NCBI GenBank assembly: GCA_963835705.1
Contig: CAWIGR010000010.1
Span: 107,869-171,868 of the forward strand
Length of the DNA: 64,000 bases
DNA from: JACVRW01 sp963835705
GTDB lineage: Bacteria; Actinomycetota; Thermoleophilia; Solirubrobacterales; Thermoleophilaceae
Direction: 5' to 3'
Shown here: positions 17,136 through 25,671 of the stretch, in pieces
How the letters are laid out: each line of letters opens with the position of its first letter
Numbering within the stretch: the first letter of the stretch is position 1
Notes under the pieces: generated by a model
Told to the model about the DNA's origin: nothing
Seen by the model: only the letters and a program-made list of their open reading frames with translations
Database searches by the model: none
Program-made: the position numbers and the translations under genes

Positions 17136-17222
17136 GGATCGAAGGTACCCCTTCACAGCCCGTTCACGCAATGTCCATGAGTCGGTGACAAAACCCCTGC
17201 AAATCCCCCCTACCTTGCGGCC

Positions 17223-18632
17223 ATGCCACTGGCCGAGCGCCGCCACCTGCTCCCCGGAGCGGCCGCCTTCGCGGCCGCTCTTCTCGTAGCGCTGCTCGGC
17301 CTGGACGCGGACGCCGAGGCGCCCACCGCAAAGAAGCGCGAGCGGTTCGTGGAGCTGCAGCTGCTCGGCGTGAACGACCTCCACGGCCACCTCGAGCCGC
17401 CCGAGCCGGGACTCGGCGGCGCGGCGTGGCTGGGCGCCTGGCTCGACCGCGCCGCCGCCTCGCACCCCGGCCGCACCATCCGCGTGCACGCGGGCGACAT
17501 GATTGGCGCCTCGCCGCTCGTCTCCAGCCACTTCCAGGACGAGCCGACGATCGAGGCAACGAACCGGATGGAGCTCGACGTCGGCACGCTCGGCAACCAC
17601 GAATTCGACGAGGGCGGCCCCGAGGCGCTGCGCCTCGTGCAGCGGGCGCGATACCCCTACATCGCCGCCAACACGGTCACGCGCGCCGGGGGCGAGCTGA
17701 TCCTGCCGCCCTACGAGGTCGTCGAGCGGGACGGCGTGAAGGTCGGCTTCATCGGCGTCACGACGATCGACACGCCCTCGTTCCTGCTGTCCGAGTTCGC
17801 GCGCGAGTATCGCTGGCTCGACCTCTCCGATTCGGTCAACCGCTGGGTGCCGGAGCTGCGCGGCCAGGGGGTCGAGGCCATCGTGGTGCTGGCGCACGCC
17901 GGGGCCTTCCACAGGGGCCCCGAGGCGGCGGCCGGCGAGATCGTCGATGAGGCCCGCGAGATGGACGACGCCGTCGACGCCATCGTGGCCGGTCACACCC
18001 ACTCGCGGCTCAACGTCGAGGTGGACGGCAAGGTGGTGGTCGAGGCGTTCTCCTACGGCGTGGCATTCGACCGCGTGCGCATGACCGTCGACCGCCGCAG
18101 CGGGGACGTGGTCGAGGCGGCGGGCAGGGTCCTCCCCACGCGCCACGACGGGATCGAGCCGGACCCCGACCTGGCCGAGCTGGTGGATACCTACGCCGAC
18201 CGCGTGGCGCCGCTCGCCGACCGCGTGGTGGGCCAGCTGCCGCAGGACCTCGACAAGCCCGCGCTCGACCAGCTCGCGGCCGACGCGCAGCGCGCCTTCG
18301 CCGGCGCCGACCTCGCGGTGATGAACCCCGGCAACACCCGCCGCCCGGACCTGGAGGCCGGGCCGGTCACCTACGCCGAGGCGTTCGAGGTGCACGCTTA
18401 CGAGCACCCGGTCTGGCGCCTGCGCATGCGCGGCGCGGACCTGACCGCGACGATCGCCGCACAGCCCAAGCTGCTGGTGTCAGGGCCTCGCGACCTCGAC
18501 CCGGACGCGGTCTACACCGTCGCGGCGAACGGGATCGTGGCCGAGCGGCCCCCCTTCGCCGGCGCGGTCGAGCGCGAGCTCGTCGGCACCGACCTGGAGG
18601 CGCTGGTGGCCTGGCTCGGCGAGCAGCGCTAG
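17223..18632 (+). CDS. Secreted 5'-nucleotidase / metallophosphatase family protein
   Basis: A 469-residue protein with an N-terminal signal helix (about 8-30). Metallophosphatase motifs are in order: GVNDLHGHLE (49-58), HAGDMIGASP, GNHEFDEGG, LAHAGA, and GHTHSRLN. These hold the two metals. The C-terminal 5'-nucleotidase domain follows (LPQDLDKPALDQLAADAQR, then NPGNTR and VTYAEAFEVHAYEHP). It probably hydrolyses nucleotides or related phosphoesters outside the cell. It stands alone, with the small DUF1059 gene divergent. Confidence 0.9.
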   Translation: MPLAERRHLLPGAAAFAAALLVALLGLDADAEAPTAKKRERFVELQLLGVNDLHGHLEPPEPGLGGAAWLGAWLDRAAASHPGRTIRVHAGDMIGASPLVSSHFQDEPTIEATNRMELDVGTLGNHEFDEGGPEALRLVQRARYPYIAANTVTRAGGELILPPYEVVERDGVKVGFIGVTTIDTPSFLLSEFAREYRWLDLSDSVNRWVPELRGQGVEAIVVLAHAGAFHRGPEAAAGEIVDEAREMDDAVDAIVAGHTHSRLNVEVDGKVVVEAFSYGVAFDRVRMTVDRRSGDVVEAAGRVLPTRHDGIEPDPDLAELVDTYADRVAPLADRVVGQLPQDLDKPALDQLAADAQRAFAGADLAVMNPGNTRRPDLEAGPVTYAEAFEVHAYEHPVWRLRMRGADLTATIAAQPKLLVSGPRDLDPDAVYTVAANGIVAERPPFAGAVERELVGTDLEALVAWLGEQR

Positions 18633-18638
18633 TCGGCA

Positions 18639-18809
18639 CTAATCGCCGCCGCCCAGCCGCTCCGGGCTCGCCAGCAGGAAGACGCCGCACACGATGAAGG
18701 CGAGCAGCAGCGCGACCCCTCCCGCGATCGTGACCGTGTGGTCGAACGGAAACAGCAGTCCCGCGCCGAGCACGAAGCAGGCGATCGTGGCGGCGGTCAG
18801 GCGGCTCAC
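18639..18809 (-). CDS. Small membrane protein coupled to cydB
   Basis: A 56-residue protein with two membrane helices (AATIACFVLGAGLLFPF and VTIAGGVALLLAFIVCGVFL). Its GTG overlaps the cydB stop in a GTGA junction, so it is read with the oxidase genes. CydX, CydS and similar small subunits of bd oxidases sit in the same place, but have one helix; this two-helix protein may be an analogue. Assignment rests on position and length. Confidence 0.6.
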   Translation of the reverse strand: MSRLTAATIACFVLGAGLLFPFDHTVTIAGGVALLLAFIVCGVFLLASPERLGGGD

Positions 18810-19825
18810 GGGCGGGGCTCCTCCTCGTAGGCGAGCTTCCCGCTGAGGGCGAGCCGGAACAGCCATACGAGCGCCGGCGCCAGCAGCGCCATGCCGAGCG
18901 CCGCGGCGATCAGCAGCGCCGCCAGGGAGGCATCGGACGCGGCCGCCTCCTCCACCGTGAGGCCGGGCGGAAGCAGGTAGGGCTCCTGCGCCAGCGCCCA
19001 CCCCGCGACGATCGCCCCGACGGCGCCTGCCGCGGTGTAGCGGGCCAGCTCGAAGCGCTCCCGCCATTCGAGCCCGAGGGTGACGAGGCCGGCCGCGGCC
19101 GAGACGAGCACGCAGGCGAGCCCGGCGCCGGACACGAGCCCGTCGTAGAGGTCCGGAGCGTCGGAGCTCGCCACGGCCAGCCCGGCGATCGCCAGCGCCC
19201 CGGCGACCACGCCCGAGCCCAGCGCGCGCCGGCGGAAGGCGCTCACGAGCTCGGGGCGCCCGGCGCGCCGGGAGTCCGCCCCGAGGAACACCGCGGCCAG
19301 GTGGGCACCGGTCGCCACGGCCAGCACCCCGACGAGGATCGGCAGGGCCCCGGTCCAGCTCCGCCACTCGTCGCCCGCGGCGTTGCCGACCGGCACCTCG
19401 CCGGCGGCGATCGCGCCCGCCGCGGCGCCGAGGAAGAACGGCGTGAGCACCGACGACAGGGCGAATGTGGCGCCGAGCGCCCGGGCCTCCCCGATCGTCG
19501 CGGCCTCCCCCTTCAGGGCGAACGCGCCGCCGCGCAGGACGATCCCGAGGGCGGCCAGGAAGAGCGGGATCGCGAGCGTGGACATGATCGACCCGAACGC
19601 CTCCGGAAACGCGGTCCACAGCACCACCAGCAGGAAGATCAGCCAGACGTGATTGGCCTCCCACACCGGCGACATCCCCCGCTTGATCATCGCCCGCAGC
19701 GGCGCGCCGCGCTCGGCGCCGCCCGCGGTGAGGTCCCAGAAGCCGGCGCCGAAGTCGGCGCCGCCCAGCACGACGTAGGCCGTCAGCCCGACCAGCATGA
19801 GCGCCGCGGCGAGCTCAGGGAGCAT
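18806..19825 (-). CDS. cydB: Cytochrome bd oxidase subunit II
   Basis: A 339-residue protein with about nine membrane helices. The start LTAYVVLGGADFGAGFWDL is the subunit II signature, and PVWEANHVWLIFLLVVLWTAFPEAF follows as in CydB. Subunit II supports the haem-bearing subunit I in the terminal quinol oxidase. It overlaps cydA by 11 bp and precedes a small membrane protein by a 4-bp overlap. Confidence 0.95.
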   Translation of the reverse strand: MLPELAAALMLVGLTAYVVLGGADFGAGFWDLTAGGAERGAPLRAMIKRGMSPVWEANHVWLIFLLVVLWTAFPEAFGSIMSTLAIPLFLAALGIVLRGGAFALKGEAATIGEARALGATFALSSVLTPFFLGAAAGAIAAGEVPVGNAAGDEWRSWTGALPILVGVLAVATGAHLAAVFLGADSRRAGRPELVSAFRRRALGSGVVAGALAIAGLAVASSDAPDLYDGLVSGAGLACVLVSAAAGLVTLGLEWRERFELARYTAAGAVGAIVAGWALAQEPYLLPPGLTVEEAAASDASLAALLIAAALGMALLAPALVWLFRLALSGKLAYEEEPRP

Positions 19826-21116
19826 GGAAGGGCTGCCTCCCCAGCCGCCGCAGCATCACGAGCGCGATCGCGATCAGCCCGGCGTAGACGATCGCGAGCG
19901 CCGCGAAGCCGATCGGGATCCCGCCCGCGCCGGTCACCGCCTCCTCGGTGCGCATCACCTCGTACACGACCCAGGGCTGGCGGCCCACCTCGGTAGTGAC
20001 CCAGCCCGCGATCAGTGCGACCACCGAGAGCGGCCCCGCCGCCACGACCGCCCGGTGGAACCAGGGCGAGCCCGGCACCCGTCCACGCCGCCACCACGTC
20101 CACACGAACCAGGCGCCGAGAGCAGCCAGCGCGGTGCCGATCGCGACCATCGCCCGGAACGAGAGCTTCACGATCGCCACGGGCGGCCGGTCGTCCTCGG
20201 GCACGCTGTCGAGCCCCTGGACCGTCGCATTGGGGTCGTGGAAGGCGAGCAGCGCCAGCAGCTTCGGGATCTCGATCCCGCCGGCGAGGTCGAAGCCCGC
20301 TCCCTTCGTGGTCTCATCGAGCCCCTCGAAGGCGGCGAGCTTGACGGGCTGGCGCTCGGCCACCGTGCGCGCCGCCCAGTCGCCCACCAGCAGCTGCGCG
20401 GGAGTGGTGAGCGCGGCGAAGCTGAGGGCGACCACGAGGCCCACGCGGTGGCGCCGGTCGCGCCGCCCGCGCAGCCAGGCGTGGGCGTACACGCCCGCCA
20501 CCAGGAAGCCCGCCACGATGAAGCCGGCCAGGTACATGTGCACGAGCTCGTGCCAGAGGTTGTCGTTGAAGAGAGCCTTGAGCGGCTCCACGTCCACCAC
20601 CTCGCCGTTCTCGATCCGGAAGCCGGTCGGGTTGTTCATCCACCCGTTCACCGAGATCACCATCAGCGAGCCCGAGATGCCGGCCAGCACGATCGGCACG
20701 CCCGCGGCGAGGTGCACGCGGTCGGGCAGGCGATCCCAGCCGTACACGTAGATCGCAATGAAGATCGCCTCCATGAAGAACGAGAACCCCTCGATGCCGA
20801 ACGCGAGCCCGAACACCTCGCCGAACGTGGCCATGAACTCGGGCCACAGGAGCCCCATCTCGAACGAGAGGATCGTGCCGGTCACGACGCCGACCGCGAA
20901 CAGGATCAGCATCGCCTTGGACCAGCGCTTGGCGAGCCCCTTGTAGAGCGGGTCGCCCGTCCGCAGCCACAGCCCCTCGAGGAACAGGACCATCGCGGGG
21001 AAGGCGATGCCGAAGCACACCAGCGGGATGTGCACCATGAACGACATGGCCTGCATCTGGCGGGCCTGGAGGAGGTACTCCTGTTCGACCGGGCCGCCGA
21101 GCGCGCCGTCGATCAT
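19815..21116 (-). CDS. cydA: Cytochrome bd oxidase subunit I
   Basis: A 433-residue membrane protein that oxidises quinol and reduces oxygen to water. Haem ligand regions are visible: HIPLVCFGIAFP near residue 29, NLWHELVHMYLAGFI, and the conserved EVGRQPWVVYEVMRTEEAVT near the end. The Q-loop is of the short type. It is the first gene of a cydA-cydB-small protein operon; no cydDC genes follow in this window. The operon gives high-affinity respiration at low oxygen. Confidence 0.96.
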   Translation of the reverse strand: MIDGALGGPVEQEYLLQARQMQAMSFMVHIPLVCFGIAFPAMVLFLEGLWLRTGDPLYKGLAKRWSKAMLILFAVGVVTGTILSFEMGLLWPEFMATFGEVFGLAFGIEGFSFFMEAIFIAIYVYGWDRLPDRVHLAAGVPIVLAGISGSLMVISVNGWMNNPTGFRIENGEVVDVEPLKALFNDNLWHELVHMYLAGFIVAGFLVAGVYAHAWLRGRRDRRHRVGLVVALSFAALTTPAQLLVGDWAARTVAERQPVKLAAFEGLDETTKGAGFDLAGGIEIPKLLALLAFHDPNATVQGLDSVPEDDRPPVAIVKLSFRAMVAIGTALAALGAWFVWTWWRRGRVPGSPWFHRAVVAAGPLSVVALIAGWVTTEVGRQPWVVYEVMRTEEAVTGAGGIPIGFAALAIVYAGLIAIALVMLRRLGRQPFHAP

Positions 21117-21142
21117 GACCCCGCAGGGTACGCTCGCCTCGG

Positions 21143-21799
21143 GTGGACCGGCTGTGGGACGACATCACCGCTGCGTACGACCGGGAGATACAGGTGCCCG
21201 GCAAGGAGCTCCACTTCCTCATCCTGATCGCCTTCGTCTGCTCGTTCGGCTTCATCCGCGGCAGCGCGCACATGATCCGGGCGCAGGTGTCCTGGTGGCC
21301 GGGCAACGTCGAGACGAAGGGCGGCACCCACATCCATCACATGGTCTGGGGGATCCTGCTGCTGCTCGTGATGGGCTACATCGGCCTCGCGTTCGATCCG
21401 CCCAGCCCCTGGGTGGAGCTCGTGGCGATCGCGTTCGGCATCGGCATGGGCCTGACCATGGACGAGTTCGCCCTCTGGCTCAATCTCCAGGACGTCTACT
21501 GGGCGGCGAAGGGACGGCAGTCGATCGACGCCGTGATCGTGACCACCACGCTCCTGGCGATCGCGGTGCTCGGGCTGCAGTTCTGGATCGACGTCTGGGA
21601 CGCCGTGGCGGTGATGCTCGGTCTCGACCGCGGAAACGCCTGGATCGCCATACCGGTGCACGTCGCCGGCGTGGCCGCGGCGGTGGTCTGCTTCCGCCGC
21701 GGCCGCAAGCTGGCGGGGCTGTTCGGCCTGTTCGTGCCGCTGGTGGCGCTCATCGGGGCGGTTGCCCCGAGCCGGTTACCGGCGCGTTCCAGCGCGTGA
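21143..21799 (+). CDS. Integral membrane protein of unknown function
   Basis: A 218-residue protein starting with GTG, with about five membrane helices. Features include FGFIRGSAHMIRAQVSWWPG, a THIHHMVWGILLLLVMGY helix with two neighbouring histidines, and LTMDEFALWLNLQDVYWA with acidic residues. The H-x-H-H and D-E-F motifs within helices suggest metal or proton chemistry, but no function is known to me. It is divergent from cydAB and overlaps the convergent phosphatase gene by 50 bp. Confidence 0.75.
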   Translation: MDRLWDDITAAYDREIQVPGKELHFLILIAFVCSFGFIRGSAHMIRAQVSWWPGNVETKGGTHIHHMVWGILLLLVMGYIGLAFDPPSPWVELVAIAFGIGMGLTMDEFALWLNLQDVYWAAKGRQSIDAVIVTTTLLAIAVLGLQFWIDVWDAVAVMLGLDRGNAWIAIPVHVAGVAAAVVCFRRGRKLAGLFGLFVPLVALIGAVAPSRLPARSSA

Positions 21800-22337
21800 T
21801 CACCCGCGTCTCGCGCTCGTAGCCGAGCGCCGACAGCGTGCCGGTGTCGAGCTTGAAGAGCGCCCCCGCCTCGGGGCCCAGCCCCAGCCAGCGGGCGGTC
21901 AGCACGCGGAGCACGTGGCCATGGGCGAACAGCGCGGCGTCGCCCTCGGCTCCCGCCAGCGACGCGATAACCCGGTCGGCGCGCCGCCCCACATCGGCCG
22001 CGGTCTCCCCACCCGGGCAGCCGTCTCGCCACAGGTACCAGTCCGGCCGGCGCTCGCGGATCTCGGCCGTGGTGATCCCCTCGTACTCGCCGTAGTCCCA
22101 CTCGCGCAGGTCGTCGGTCAGCTCGGCCTGGTCGCCCAGCCCCGCGAGACGGCAGGTTTCGAGAGCGCGGCTCAGCGGGCTCGAGAGCACCCGAGCGAAG
22201 CTGCGCCCGGCCAGCGAGTCGCGCAGCACGACGGCCTCGCGCCGGCCGATGTCGGTCAGCGGGGTGTCCGTCAGCCCCGTGTGCTTGCGGTCGCGGCTCC
22301 ATTCGGTCTCCCCATGGCGGGCCAGCAGGATCTCCAT
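21750..22337 (-). CDS. Histidine phosphatase (phosphoglycerate mutase-like)
   Basis: A 195-residue enzyme with the family motifs: LARHGETEWS (phosphohistidine His8), SSPLSRALET, DLREWDYGEYEG and the late AHGHVLRVL histidine. The WDYGEYEGIT motif matches broad-specificity acid phosphatase / SixA-PhoE type members more than glycolytic mutase. Start ATG at 22337 is chosen because the catalytic RHG follows directly; the frame upstream is not protein-like. Confidence 0.9.
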   Translation of the reverse strand: MEILLARHGETEWSRDRKHTGLTDTPLTDIGRREAVVLRDSLAGRSFARVLSSPLSRALETCRLAGLGDQAELTDDLREWDYGEYEGITTAEIRERRPDWYLWRDGCPGGETAADVGRRADRVIASLAGAEGDAALFAHGHVLRVLTARWLGLGPEAGALFKLDTGTLSALGYERETRVITRWNAPVTGSGQPPR

Positions 22338-22434
22338 GCGGCGCACCGTAGCGCGGGGCTTGCGCGCGGGCGTCTGTCCGGGCAGCGGGCCACGACCTGG
22401 GTGCTCCACTTCGGCGGATAGCTGCGGCGCAGGC

Positions 22435-23478
22435 TCAGCGGCCGGCGAGCGCCTCGGCGCCGGCCGCGATCGCGGCGACCACCTCGGCGGCAGGCGACTC
22501 CGTGGCCAGGGCGGCCGCCTGGCCCGACCACATCGCCTGGAACTGCGGGCCGGCGGCCTCCGAGGCGGACAGCGGGGCGGTGAGGGACAACTGCGCGGGA
22601 TAGGGCAGCACTCCGCTCAGCTCCTGCGTCATCCGGTTTCGCAGCGCGCGCGCCGGACGGCCGGATACCGCCCGAGTCAGGATGGTGGCGTCCGCCTGGG
22701 CTGCGCGGAGGGCCTCGCGGTAGACGGGCGAGATGCCGCTCTCGGGGCAGGGCAGGAAGGCGGTCCCGATCTGGGCGGCGCCCGCGCCCAAGGCCAGCAC
22801 GGCGGCCAGCCCGCGGCCGTCGGCGATCCCGCCGGCGGCGATCACCGGCACGCCGACCGCGTCCACCACCTGTGGAACGAGGGCGATGGTGCCCACCGGC
22901 CCGTCGTCGCCCTCGACCAGGAAGCTGCCGCGGTGGCCGCCGGCCTCAGCGCCCTGGGCGACCACGGCGTCGGCGCCGTGCTCCTCGAGATAGCTCGCCT
23001 CCGCGACCGTGGTGGCCGAGCCCAGCACGATCATGCCCGCCTCGTGGATGGCGTCGACGGCGTCCCGCGGCGGCAGGCCGAAGTGGAACGAGACCACCGG
23101 CGGCCGGAGCTCGAGGAGGGCCTCCAGCCGCGCCTGGTCGAACTCGACGGAGGGCGTGCTCGGCTGGGGCGGCTCGCCAAGCCCGAGCTCGTCGTAGAGC
23201 GGGCTGAAGTACTCGCGCGCCCGCTCGGCGAGGTCGCCACTCACCTCGGGCGGTTCGTGGCAGAAGAAATTGAGCTGGAACGGGCGCTCCGTCCGCTCGC
23301 GCAGCTCGGCGGTCTCCCGGCGCAGCTCGTCGACCGGCAGCATCGAGGAGCCGAGCGCCCCGAGCCCGCCCGCCTCGCTCACCGCGGCGGCGAGGGCCGG
23401 GGTGGCGGCACTCGCCATCGGTGCCTGGAGGATCGGGTGCTCGATGCCGAGCAGCTCGGTGACGGGGGTCCGGGCCAC
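22435..23478 (-). CDS. Nitronate monooxygenase / FMN-dependent 2-nitropropane dioxygenase family
   Basis: A 347-residue TIM-barrel flavoprotein. Typical parts are IEHPILQAPMASA at the start, EAGGLGALGSS, the AQGAEAGGHRGSF loop that binds FMN phosphate and holds the catalytic histidine, and IAAGGIADGRGLAAVLALGA. It probably oxidises alkyl nitronates or acts in a related detoxification. GTG at 23478 is chosen because the family N-terminus starts there. It is divergent from the ferritin-like gene and shares a palindromic control region. Confidence 0.88.
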   Translation of the reverse strand: MARTPVTELLGIEHPILQAPMASAATPALAAAVSEAGGLGALGSSMLPVDELRRETAELRERTERPFQLNFFCHEPPEVSGDLAERAREYFSPLYDELGLGEPPQPSTPSVEFDQARLEALLELRPPVVSFHFGLPPRDAVDAIHEAGMIVLGSATTVAEASYLEEHGADAVVAQGAEAGGHRGSFLVEGDDGPVGTIALVPQVVDAVGVPVIAAGGIADGRGLAAVLALGAGAAQIGTAFLPCPESGISPVYREALRAAQADATILTRAVSGRPARALRNRMTQELSGVLPYPAQLSLTAPLSASEAAGPQFQAMWSGQAAALATESPAAEVVAAIAAGAEALAGR

Positions 23479-23494
23479 TGCAATATCGACCCTA

Positions 23495-23512
23495 CCGATG
23501 CGAATGCATCGG
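23495..23512. promoter_or_regulatory. Palindrome in the divergent promoter region
   Basis: CCGATGC-GAAT-GCATCGG is a perfect 7-bp dyad with a 4-nt centre, midway between the nitronate monooxygenase and ferritin-like genes. It is a candidate operator for one or both. No regulator gene is adjacent. Confidence 0.5.
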
Positions 23513-23535
23513 GATTGCGCGGGTAGGCGAAAAAC

Positions 23536-24510
23536 ATGGCCCACACGATCGACGAACAGCTGATCAAGCACCTCACCGACGTGCACTCGATCGAGGAACA
23601 GGCGCTGCAGCAGATGCGGGTCGCCCCCCGGCTGGCCCGTGATCCGGAGCTGGCGCAGGCGTTCCGAGAGCACATAGCCGAGACCGAGGAGCACGAACGG
23701 CGCGTACGCGCGCGCCTCGAGGCGCGCGGCGCCGACCCGTCCAAGGTCAAGGACCTGGTCGCGCGCGCCGGAGGCGTCGGCATGGTCCTGTTCGCGCGCT
23801 CGCAGCCCGACACGCCGGGCAAGCTGACCGCGCACGCCTTCGCCTACGAGCACATGGAGCTGGCCGCCTACGATCTGCTGGCGCTGGTGGCCGAACGCGC
23901 CGACGACCAGGAGACCGTCGATACGGCGCGCTCCATCCGCGAGCAGGAGGCCGCGATGGGCGAGCGGCTCGCAACCCGCTTCGACCGCGCGGTCGACGCA
24001 TCCCTCCGCGAAGTGGGGCCGGACGATCTCGGCGAGCAGCTCAACAAGTACCTCGCCGACGCGCATGCGATCGAGGCACAGGCGGTCCAACTCCTCTCGC
24101 TCGGTCCGGACATCGCGGGCGAGTTCGGGTTGGCGGGCGTGCTGTCCATGCACCTCGAGGAGACGCGCGCCCAGCAGGAGGCCGTGCGCGAGCGCATGCG
24201 CGCGCGCGGCGGGCGGCCGTCCCGCTTCAAGGACATCGCCCTGCGCGGCGGCGGGGTCAACCTGGGCGGGTTCTTCGCCGCACAGCCCGACACGCCGGCC
24301 AAGCTGGCCGGATTCGCATACGCCTTCGAGCACCTCGAGATCGCGTCGTACGAGCAGCTGAAGCGGGTGGCCCAGCGAGCTGGCGACGACGAGACGGTCG
24401 CGCTGGCGGAGTGGATCCTGCCGCAGGAGCGCGCCGCCGCCGAGGCGGTGCGAGCCCAGTTCGAGCCGGCCGTGGACGCGTCATTGAGGTCGCTGGAAGT
24501 GGGCGCTTGA
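23536..24510 (+). CDS. Tandem ferritin-like (DUF892/YciE type) protein
   Basis: A 324-residue protein made of two copies of a ferritin-like four-helix domain, about residues 1-158 and 165-320. Each copy has a DVHSIEEQALQQM- or DAHAIEAQAVQLL-type first helix, an ETEEHERRVRARLEARG-like second, a SQPDTPGKLTAHAFAYEHME or similar third, and a final helix with IREQEAAMGERL or ILPQERAAAEAV. The E/H positions fit a di-iron site in each half. DUF892 proteins are linked to stress; the role is unproven. Confidence 0.85.
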   Translation: MAHTIDEQLIKHLTDVHSIEEQALQQMRVAPRLARDPELAQAFREHIAETEEHERRVRARLEARGADPSKVKDLVARAGGVGMVLFARSQPDTPGKLTAHAFAYEHMELAAYDLLALVAERADDQETVDTARSIREQEAAMGERLATRFDRAVDASLREVGPDDLGEQLNKYLADAHAIEAQAVQLLSLGPDIAGEFGLAGVLSMHLEETRAQQEAVRERMRARGGRPSRFKDIALRGGGVNLGGFFAAQPDTPAKLAGFAYAFEHLEIASYEQLKRVAQRAGDDETVALAEWILPQERAAAEAVRAQFEPAVDASLRSLEVGA

Positions 24511-24517
24511 GCGACGC

Positions 24518-24967
24518 TCAGGACAGCGGCCGGTCCCCGATCCAGTAGCGCGGGCCCGGCCCCAGGCCGGCGGCGCGGTCGCCCGGGTTGGCGAGCTGGC
24601 AGCGGTCGAGCGACAGGCAGCCGCAGCCGATGCACTCGGTCAGGCCCAGCTTGAGGCGCTCGAGCTCGGCGATGCGGTTGTCGATCCGACCGGTCCACCC
24701 GCTCGACAGCCGCGCCCAGTCGCGGCGCGTCGGGGCGCGGTTCTCGGGCAGCTTCGTGAGCTCGGTGCCGATCTCCTCGAGCGTGAGGCCCACGCGCTGG
24801 GCGAAGACGATGAACGCGATGCGCCGCAGCACGGGTCGCGCATAGCGGCGGTGACCCGAGCCGGCACGCTCGGAGCTGATCAGGCCCCGTTCCTCGTAGA
24901 AGCGCAGGGCCGAGGCGGCAACGCCGCTGCGGCGCGAGACCTCGCCGATGGTGAGCAGCTCCGCCAT
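24518..24967 (-). CDS. soxR: Redox-sensitive MerR-family activator SoxR
   Basis: A 149-residue MerR-type protein. The N-terminal winged helix (LLTIGEVSRRSGVAASALRF) is followed by a dimer helix and the [2Fe-2S] cluster motif CIGCGCLSLDRC with Cys112, 115, 117 and 123, the C-x2-C-x-C-x5-C spacing of SoxR. Oxidation of the cluster by redox-cycling compounds turns on target promoters. Its start lies next to a SoxR-box dyad, and the divergent MBL-fold gene is the likely target. Confidence 0.95.
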   Translation of the reverse strand: MAELLTIGEVSRRSGVAASALRFYEERGLISSERAGSGHRRYARPVLRRIAFIVFAQRVGLTLEEIGTELTKLPENRAPTRRDWARLSSGWTGRIDNRIAELERLKLGLTECIGCGCLSLDRCQLANPGDRAAGLGPGPRYWIGDRPLS

Positions 24968-24971
24968 TGAC

Positions 24972-24987
24972 TTCAAGCTTACTTGAA
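24972..24987. promoter_or_regulatory. SoxR-box-like dyad
   Basis: TTCAAG-CTTA-CTTGAA is a perfect inverted repeat matching the core of known SoxR operators (CCTCAAG...CTTGAGG). It lies in the 37-bp gap between soxR and the divergent MBL-fold gene. Confidence 0.8.
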
Positions 24988-25004
24988 CTTGTAACCTGTT
25001 CTCC

Positions 25005-25634
25005 ATGACCGTGACAGCACCCGTCCAGATCCCAGGCATCCAGGCCTCGGCCCCGCAGCCGCTCCCCTTCGCCCCGTCGCTGCAGGTGCGCGCCTTCGTG
25101 CTCGAGCGCGAGCAGGGCAACCTGCTCGTCTACAGCACGGAGACGCTCGACGACCCCGAGGGCGTGTCGCGCTGGTACCTGAACCACAGTCACGAGGCGA
25201 TGTTCGTCTCAGACGCCCTGACAGCCCCGCTGTTCGTCCACCAGCTCGAGCGGTCGGCGGTGGAGCCTCAGGCGCACGTGCGCGCGACCTTCTCGCGGCG
25301 GCACACCCTCGATGACGACTTCGAGGCGATCCCCATCCCCGGGCACACCCCGGGGGCCACCGCCTATCTCTGGGACAGCGGCGAGCACCGCCTGCTCTTC
25401 ACCGGCGACACGATCTTCCTGCGCGACGGCGAGTGGGTCGCGGCCGTGCTGGACTCGAGCGACCGCGACGCCTACCTGGAGAGCCTGGCGCTCATCAAGG
25501 AGCTCGACTTCGATGTGCTGGTGCCGTGGGCCACCACGGCAGGAGAACCGTGGTATGCGGTGACCGGCCGCGCGGATGCGCGACGGCGGATCGACGCGAT
25601 CATCGACCGCGTGCGCGCCGGCGGCTCCGGCTGA
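25005..25634 (+). CDS. Metallo-beta-lactamase-fold hydrolase
   Basis: A 209-residue protein. The metal motif is altered: the usual HxHxDH appears as NHSHEAMF (His61, His63), followed by IPIPGHTPGATAYLWD, TGDTIF and a late acidic strand. The fold is clear but one metal site looks incomplete, so the protein may bind one metal or none. It is divergent from soxR with a SoxR-box dyad between, so it is probably induced by redox-active compounds such as quinones or phenazines. Substrate unknown. Confidence 0.85.
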   Translation: MTVTAPVQIPGIQASAPQPLPFAPSLQVRAFVLEREQGNLLVYSTETLDDPEGVSRWYLNHSHEAMFVSDALTAPLFVHQLERSAVEPQAHVRATFSRRHTLDDDFEAIPIPGHTPGATAYLWDSGEHRLLFTGDTIFLRDGEWVAAVLDSSDRDAYLESLALIKELDFDVLVPWATTAGEPWYAVTGRADARRRIDAIIDRVRAGGSG

Positions 25635-25671
25635 GGCCTGGCGCGCGCGCCGCGGGCATGGGCGCAACGCA

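Noticed and set aside
16965..18407. 480-codon open frame on the minus strand
   Set aside because: It is the antisense of the 5'-nucleotidase gene. Only its last 56 codons (DUF1059) look like protein; the rest is a high-GC shadow.
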